Source: a virus
Direction: 5' to 3' (one strand)
IMG/VR virus record: IMGVR_UViG_3300044655_001244
Location: 1-35,690 of that record
DNA length: 35,690 bases
Under the pieces are notes generated by a model. The model had not been told where the DNA came from. It made no database searches and was given only the letters and a program-made list of their open reading frames with translations. Both the position numbers and the translations under genes were made by a program. Below, piece after piece: positions 33,022-35,690 of this stretch; position 1 is the stretch's first letter; each line of letters begins with the position of its first letter.

Positions 33022-33049
33022 AATATTAAAACAAATTAAGGGGGAGTAG

Positions 33050-33223
33050 ATGAAAGTAAAAGAACTAATAGCAAAGCTACAAGAGTTTGATGAGGAGTTG
33101 GAGGTTTGGAAAAATATTTCATCCCAAGAAATAGAAAATTTTGATGAAGAAACTTTAAACATTAAAATCACACTAAGAAAAGTTGAATTAGACAAAGATT
33201 CAAAACAATTATTTTTAGTATGA
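33050..33223 (+). CDS. Small conserved phage protein
   Basis: 57 aa: MKVKELIAKLQEFDEELEVW, a start common to tiny phage proteins near recombination genes, then an acidic strand-rich tail. SD GGGGAG is strong. Its stop overlaps the next ATG (ATGA). Confidence 0.55.
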   Translation: MKVKELIAKLQEFDEELEVWKNISSQEIENFDEETLNIKITLRKVELDKDSKQLFLV

Positions 33224-33771
33224 AAATCCCTTTCCTATTCTCCGCCAAAAACTCTTTTGGTGATTGTCAAGCAAGAGTAAGCAAAGCAATTTGTGATTTT
33301 CTTGCTGGTGGGAAGGATTTTGAGGTTAGCTTCGATCTAATCAAAGAAAGTAAAACAAATAAGCAATTGCGCGGAATTTATCGCCTGATTCGTTTATTTG
33401 CTCTGAGACTAATCGAGAAGCAAGGGAACTTTATCAGCAAGGACACGGCTAAGGAGCTTTTTAAATATCAGTTTGGAATAACCCGTTTGGCTAATTACGA
33501 CGAGGCTTTCAGAGAGGCTTTAAAAATGAGAAGGGAGAAGGAACTTTTAGGGCAGAAAATGCTTTTGAAAGACTTTAACTTTCTTGTCGAACAACTTCAG
33601 AAAACTTTTGAGGTTCCTAAATCTTTTGCTCTTTTGACTAAAGAGGAGGGGGTGGAGCTTCTAAACAAAGTGCAAGAGGAGTTTGTGATAAATAGAGGCT
33701 GGCATGAGATGGTTCTTTTGCCAGAGGAAGAAAGAGCGTTTAATGAATATTTTAAAATTAAGGAGAAATAA
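33220..33771 (+). CDS. NinB/Orf-like recombination protein (candidate)
   Basis: 183 aa. SFDLIKESKTNKQLRGIYRL, then SKDTAKELFKYQFGI, resembles the K/R-S/T-x-x-Q core and following helix of NinB/Orf-type recombination mediators that help load recombinases on SSB-coated DNA. The rest is helical. Position between the nuclease and ssb supports a recombination role; the family match is suggestive only. Confidence 0.45.
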   Translation: MKIPFLFSAKNSFGDCQARVSKAICDFLAGGKDFEVSFDLIKESKTNKQLRGIYRLIRLFALRLIEKQGNFISKDTAKELFKYQFGITRLANYDEAFREALKMRREKELLGQKMLLKDFNFLVEQLQKTFEVPKSFALLTKEEGVELLNKVQEEFVINRGWHEMVLLPEEERAFNEYFKIKEK

Positions 33772-33772
33772 A

Positions 33773-34219
33773 ATGGCAGTGAATAAATTTATTGGAATCG
33801 GTAATGTAGGTCAAGACCCAGAAATAAAAACAACTCAAGATGGCAAAAAGATTGCTAATTTCTCAATTGGAATTTCTGAATCTTGGAAGGACAAACATTC
33901 AGGCGAACGAAAAAGCAAAACAGAATGGGTAAATATTGCTGCTTTTGGAAATATTGCTTCAGTAATTGAAAATTATGTTAAAAAAGGATCAAAGGTTTAT
34001 GTAGAGGGAGCTTTGCAAACAAATAACTATGTCGATGCAAACGGAGTAAAGAAATTTGCGACAAAGGTTGTTTTGCAGGGTTTTAATTCAACTATTCAAT
34101 TGCTGGATGGCAAAAAGGATGGTGAAGTTTCGCAACATGCAATTGATAAAGGCAATGGTTATGCACCAGAGTCTAGTCATGTTGAAGAAGAGCTTGATGA
34201 CTCGACGATCCCCTTCTAG
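33773..34219 (+). CDS. ssb: Single-stranded DNA-binding protein
   Basis: 148 aa from the ATG at 33773, which has AAGGAG 7 bases upstream; an overlapping earlier start is rejected. The OB-fold is standard: NKFIGIGNVGQDPEIKTTQD, then KIANFSIGISESWKDKHSGE, TEWVNIAAFGN, YVKKGSKVYVEGAL and KKFATKVVLQGF. The acidic tail ends DDSTIPF, the usual docking tip for partner proteins. It coats ssDNA during replication and annealing with the upstream recombination genes. Confidence 0.95.
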   Translation: MAVNKFIGIGNVGQDPEIKTTQDGKKIANFSIGISESWKDKHSGERKSKTEWVNIAAFGNIASVIENYVKKGSKVYVEGALQTNNYVDANGVKKFATKVVLQGFNSTIQLLDGKKDGEVSQHAIDKGNGYAPESSHVEEELDDSTIPF

Positions 34220-34286
34220 ATGATTTATCTTGTAAATAAGAATTAAGATTCTAACTTCAAAAAGTTATTAACCAATCTTATATTTT

Positions 34287-34847
34287 ATGAACTTTGAAGA
34301 AAAATCTAAAACTTGTCTTGAATCGTATTCAAGATTGAAAAATCTAAAACTTGTTGAAAAAGAAACTTTAATCCCTTGGCAAACAGTGTATTGGTATTTA
34401 AAAAAAGCTGGTATTCAAGTTACGGGAGATAAGGCTCTTTATGGCAGCTCGAAAGATAAGTTTGCTCATATTGGAGAGCAGTTTTTTAGTAGAGTTATTC
34501 CGTATGCCGAAAATCAAAATCTTATTTCATTTCAACCAAAGATAGATTTTATCGTAAAGGGCTATGGGGTGGAAATAAAATCAGCAAAATTCACCTCTAC
34601 TGGCAACAATAAAAGGTGGGCTTTTTCTCTTAAAAAACAGAATAAGGTAGCGGATTTTTTTATTCTAATGGCTTTCAACGATGCGGGAAATGAGATATTG
34701 CATTATTTTTTAATACCAAATGAACTATTAAGAAAGGAAATGCAGACAATCTCAGTTTCGCAAAATATTAATCATACAAAATGGAAAGATTTTTTGATTT
34801 CAGAAAAAGAGTTACAGGAATTTTTTAAAATGATAGAGTCAAAATAA
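34287..34847 (+). CDS. PD-(D/E)XK-type endonuclease-like protein with N-terminal HTH
   Basis: 186 aa. Residues about 22-45 (VEKETLIPWQTVYWYLKKAG) read as a helix-turn-helix. The nuclease core follows: GEQFF (Glu64), PKIDFIV (Asp87) and VEIKSAK (Glu96, Lys98), then WAFSLKKQNKVADFFILMAF, a motif seen in small restriction-fold nucleases. It could be a resolvase, a freestanding homing-type nuclease or a host-DNA nuclease. It stands just before two tRNA genes and lacks an SD. Confidence 0.6.
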   Translation: MNFEEKSKTCLESYSRLKNLKLVEKETLIPWQTVYWYLKKAGIQVTGDKALYGSSKDKFAHIGEQFFSRVIPYAENQNLISFQPKIDFIVKGYGVEIKSAKFTSTGNNKRWAFSLKKQNKVADFFILMAFNDAGNEILHYFLIPNELLRKEMQTISVSQNINHTKWKDFLISEKELQEFFKMIESK

Positions 34848-34850
34848 CAA

Positions 34851-34925
34851 ATAGCTTTAGTGTCAACAGTAGCACGCCGATCTCCAAAATCGGAAGTCTT
34901 GGGGCAGAACCAAGAGGCTATGCCA
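34851..34925 (+). tRNA. tRNA-Trp (anticodon CCA) with unusual D and T loops
   Basis: Full cloverleaf: acceptor ATAGCTT/AGGCTAT (seven pairs, one G-U), D stem GTGT/GCAC, anticodon stem CCGAT/ATCGG with loop CTCCAAA (CCA at 34-36), T stem CTTGG/CCAAG, then G73 and encoded CCA. A1-U72, the anticodon loop and G73 all agree with bacterial tRNA-Trp identity. Yet the D loop CAACAGTA lacks GG and the T loop GGCAGAA lacks TTC, so the normal elbow contacts cannot form. It lies three bases before tRNA-Tyr. Confidence 0.75.
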
Positions 34926-34928
34926 ATA

Positions 34929-35014
34929 GGAAGAGTAGCAAAGTGGTTAAATGCGGCAGACTGTAAATCTGCTATCGAAAGGTTTCGCTGGTTCAAATCC
35001 AGCCTCTTCCACCA
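34929..35014 (+). tRNA. tRNA-Tyr (anticodon GTA)
   Basis: Class-II cloverleaf of 86 bases: acceptor GGAAGAG/CTCTTCC, D arm with GTGGTTAA, anticodon stem GCAGA/TCTGC with loop CTGTAAA, long variable arm CGAAA/TTTCG, T arm GCTGG/CCAGC with loop TTCAAAT, A73 and encoded CCA. All conserved positions look normal. Confidence 0.95.
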
Positions 35015-35026
35015 AATTAATGAAAT

Positions 35027-35443
35027 ATGGATTATCAACAAAAGCAAATAAGTGAAATCTGCAATAAATTGAGCAAAATGTCCATTGAGGATAAAAAAAA
35101 TAAATTTAAACACTTGGCAAATTCTAGCAATAAAACCGATTTAGGAACTATATTTAAAGCTATCACAACCCATATAAGCCATTTAGGGAAATATGATAAG
35201 TTTAGTAGACCTGATTTAATTATTTCCTCGAGGCAAGTGCGTTTTGATATACCGATGGTTAATGAAGGTTTAAATGTAAAGTATAAGTCAAATTATCCGC
35301 ATTCTTACCGTGCAAATTGGATTTATGAAGCTTGTTTAGACATATACTTAGGGCTTCATGAATTTGGTTTCATGAATTATAGAAACGAAACAATTTATAA
35401 TTTACTAAGAGAGCGTCCATCTCAACAAAGAGTGATTAAATAA
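35027..35443 (+). CDS. Hypothetical protein downstream of the tRNAs
   Basis: 138 aa. Helical N-terminus (QISEICNKLSKMSIEDKKNK), then DLIISSRQVRFDIPMVNEGL and an aromatic C-terminal half (RANWIYEACLDIYLGLHEFG). No family recognised. Starts 12 bases after the tRNA-Tyr CCA and has no clear SD. Confidence 0.5.
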   Translation: MDYQQKQISEICNKLSKMSIEDKKNKFKHLANSSNKTDLGTIFKAITTHISHLGKYDKFSRPDLIISSRQVRFDIPMVNEGLNVKYKSNYPHSYRANWIYEACLDIYLGLHEFGFMNYRNETIYNLLRERPSQQRVIK

Positions 35444-35445
35444 AA

Positions 35446-35619
35446 ATGAAAACAGAATACTACAAAGACAACCTTAACCAGAAAATCATTGTCCATTATT
35501 TTAATGGCAATGCTCAAGTCGAAGTCGAGGGGAAGAATGTTAAACAAGTTCTTACTCTTGCTCGGCTTGATATAAAAAAGCGGAATGAAGGGTGGAAATT
35601 AATTGAGGGGGATAAGTAA
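35446..35619 (+). CDS. Small hypothetical protein
   Basis: 57 aa: beta hairpin-like start (YYKDNLNQKIIVHYFNGNAQ) then helix (VKQVLTLARLDIKKRNEGW). No family recognised. Its stop overlaps the next start (TAAATG spacing). Confidence 0.5.
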   Translation: MKTEYYKDNLNQKIIVHYFNGNAQVEVEGKNVKQVLTLARLDIKKRNEGWKLIEGDK

Positions 35620-35690
35620 ATGGGCACGAAATATCCAAAAATTGAAGGAAATAATGAAAATAGTTGGTCAGATTGGCTCAAGCCAAGAAT
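35620..35690 (+). CDS. Partial CDS at right edge
   Basis: An ATG one base after the previous stop opens a frame reading MGTKYPKIEGNNENSWSDWL to the window end, with GAGGGGGAT upstream as SD. The C-terminus lies outside; no family can be named from about 23 residues. Confidence 0.4.
   Translation, partial: MGTKYPKIEGNNENSWSDWLKPR

Noticed and set aside
33011-33049. 12-codon frame MRDEILKQIKGE
   Set aside because: It overlaps the nuclease gene end and has no SD of its own; its only notable part is the SD of the next gene.
34772-35113. 113-residue minus-strand frame over the tRNAs
   Set aside because: It is antisense to two clear tRNA genes.
1-35690. CRISPR array, insertion sequence or integrase/attachment site
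   Set aside because: No regularly spaced repeats, transposase or integrase reading frame was seen; the only mobile element is the HNH gene.

Overview
This window is most of a tailed, double-stranded DNA bacteriophage genome with P22-like (podovirus-type) tail architecture. The evidence is the gene set: terminase, portal, scaffold, HK97-type coat, a set of DNA-ejection proteins, and P22 gp4-like and gp10-like tail-tube genes. There is no tail tape measure, sheath, integrase or host gene. The DNA is strongly A+T-rich. Genes are packed, often with ATGA or TAATG overlaps, and many carry Shine-Dalgarno (SD) motifs, so the host is a bacterium using the standard code. The host cannot be named from the sequence.

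Layout. Positions 1-20412 are one long minus-strand late block, read right to left. It runs from the small terminase candidate through three small genes, the large terminase, the portal, a GroES-like co-chaperonin, the scaffold, a decoration protein, the major capsid protein, two further virion proteins and a chain of tiny genes to a terminator-like hairpin near 9375. It then continues with a cupin protein, three ejection-type proteins, a tail fibre, a DUF4376-like protein, the gp4-like adaptor and a truncated gp10-like gene at the left edge. Positions 20413-20900 form a divergent promoter and operator region with palindromes. From 20901 to the right edge everything lies on the plus strand.

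The plus-strand early block starts with a small membrane protein and an ArdC-like antirestriction protein, followed by many small accessory genes (including YopX-type proteins). It then holds about 2 kb of mostly non-coding, heavily structured sequence (24670-26720), and after that the replication and recombination module: an initiator-like protein, a Sak4-like ATPase, a PD-(D/E)XK nuclease, a NinB-like candidate and SSB. A second PD-(D/E)XK-like protein and two tRNAs (an unusual tRNA-Trp and an ordinary tRNA-Tyr) follow. The polymerase and helicase, if present, lie outside the window.

The most striking part is 24670-26720. It has dense perfect hairpins, many capped by GAAA tetraloops, a remodelled class-II tRNA-like domain ending in CCA, and an HNH endonuclease gene lodged inside. 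Its 3' end can form a pseudoknot that would hide the ribosome-binding site of the next gene. It looks like a giant ornate phage RNA, perhaps related to the GOLLD/ROOL classes, but I could not test that by a covariance search.
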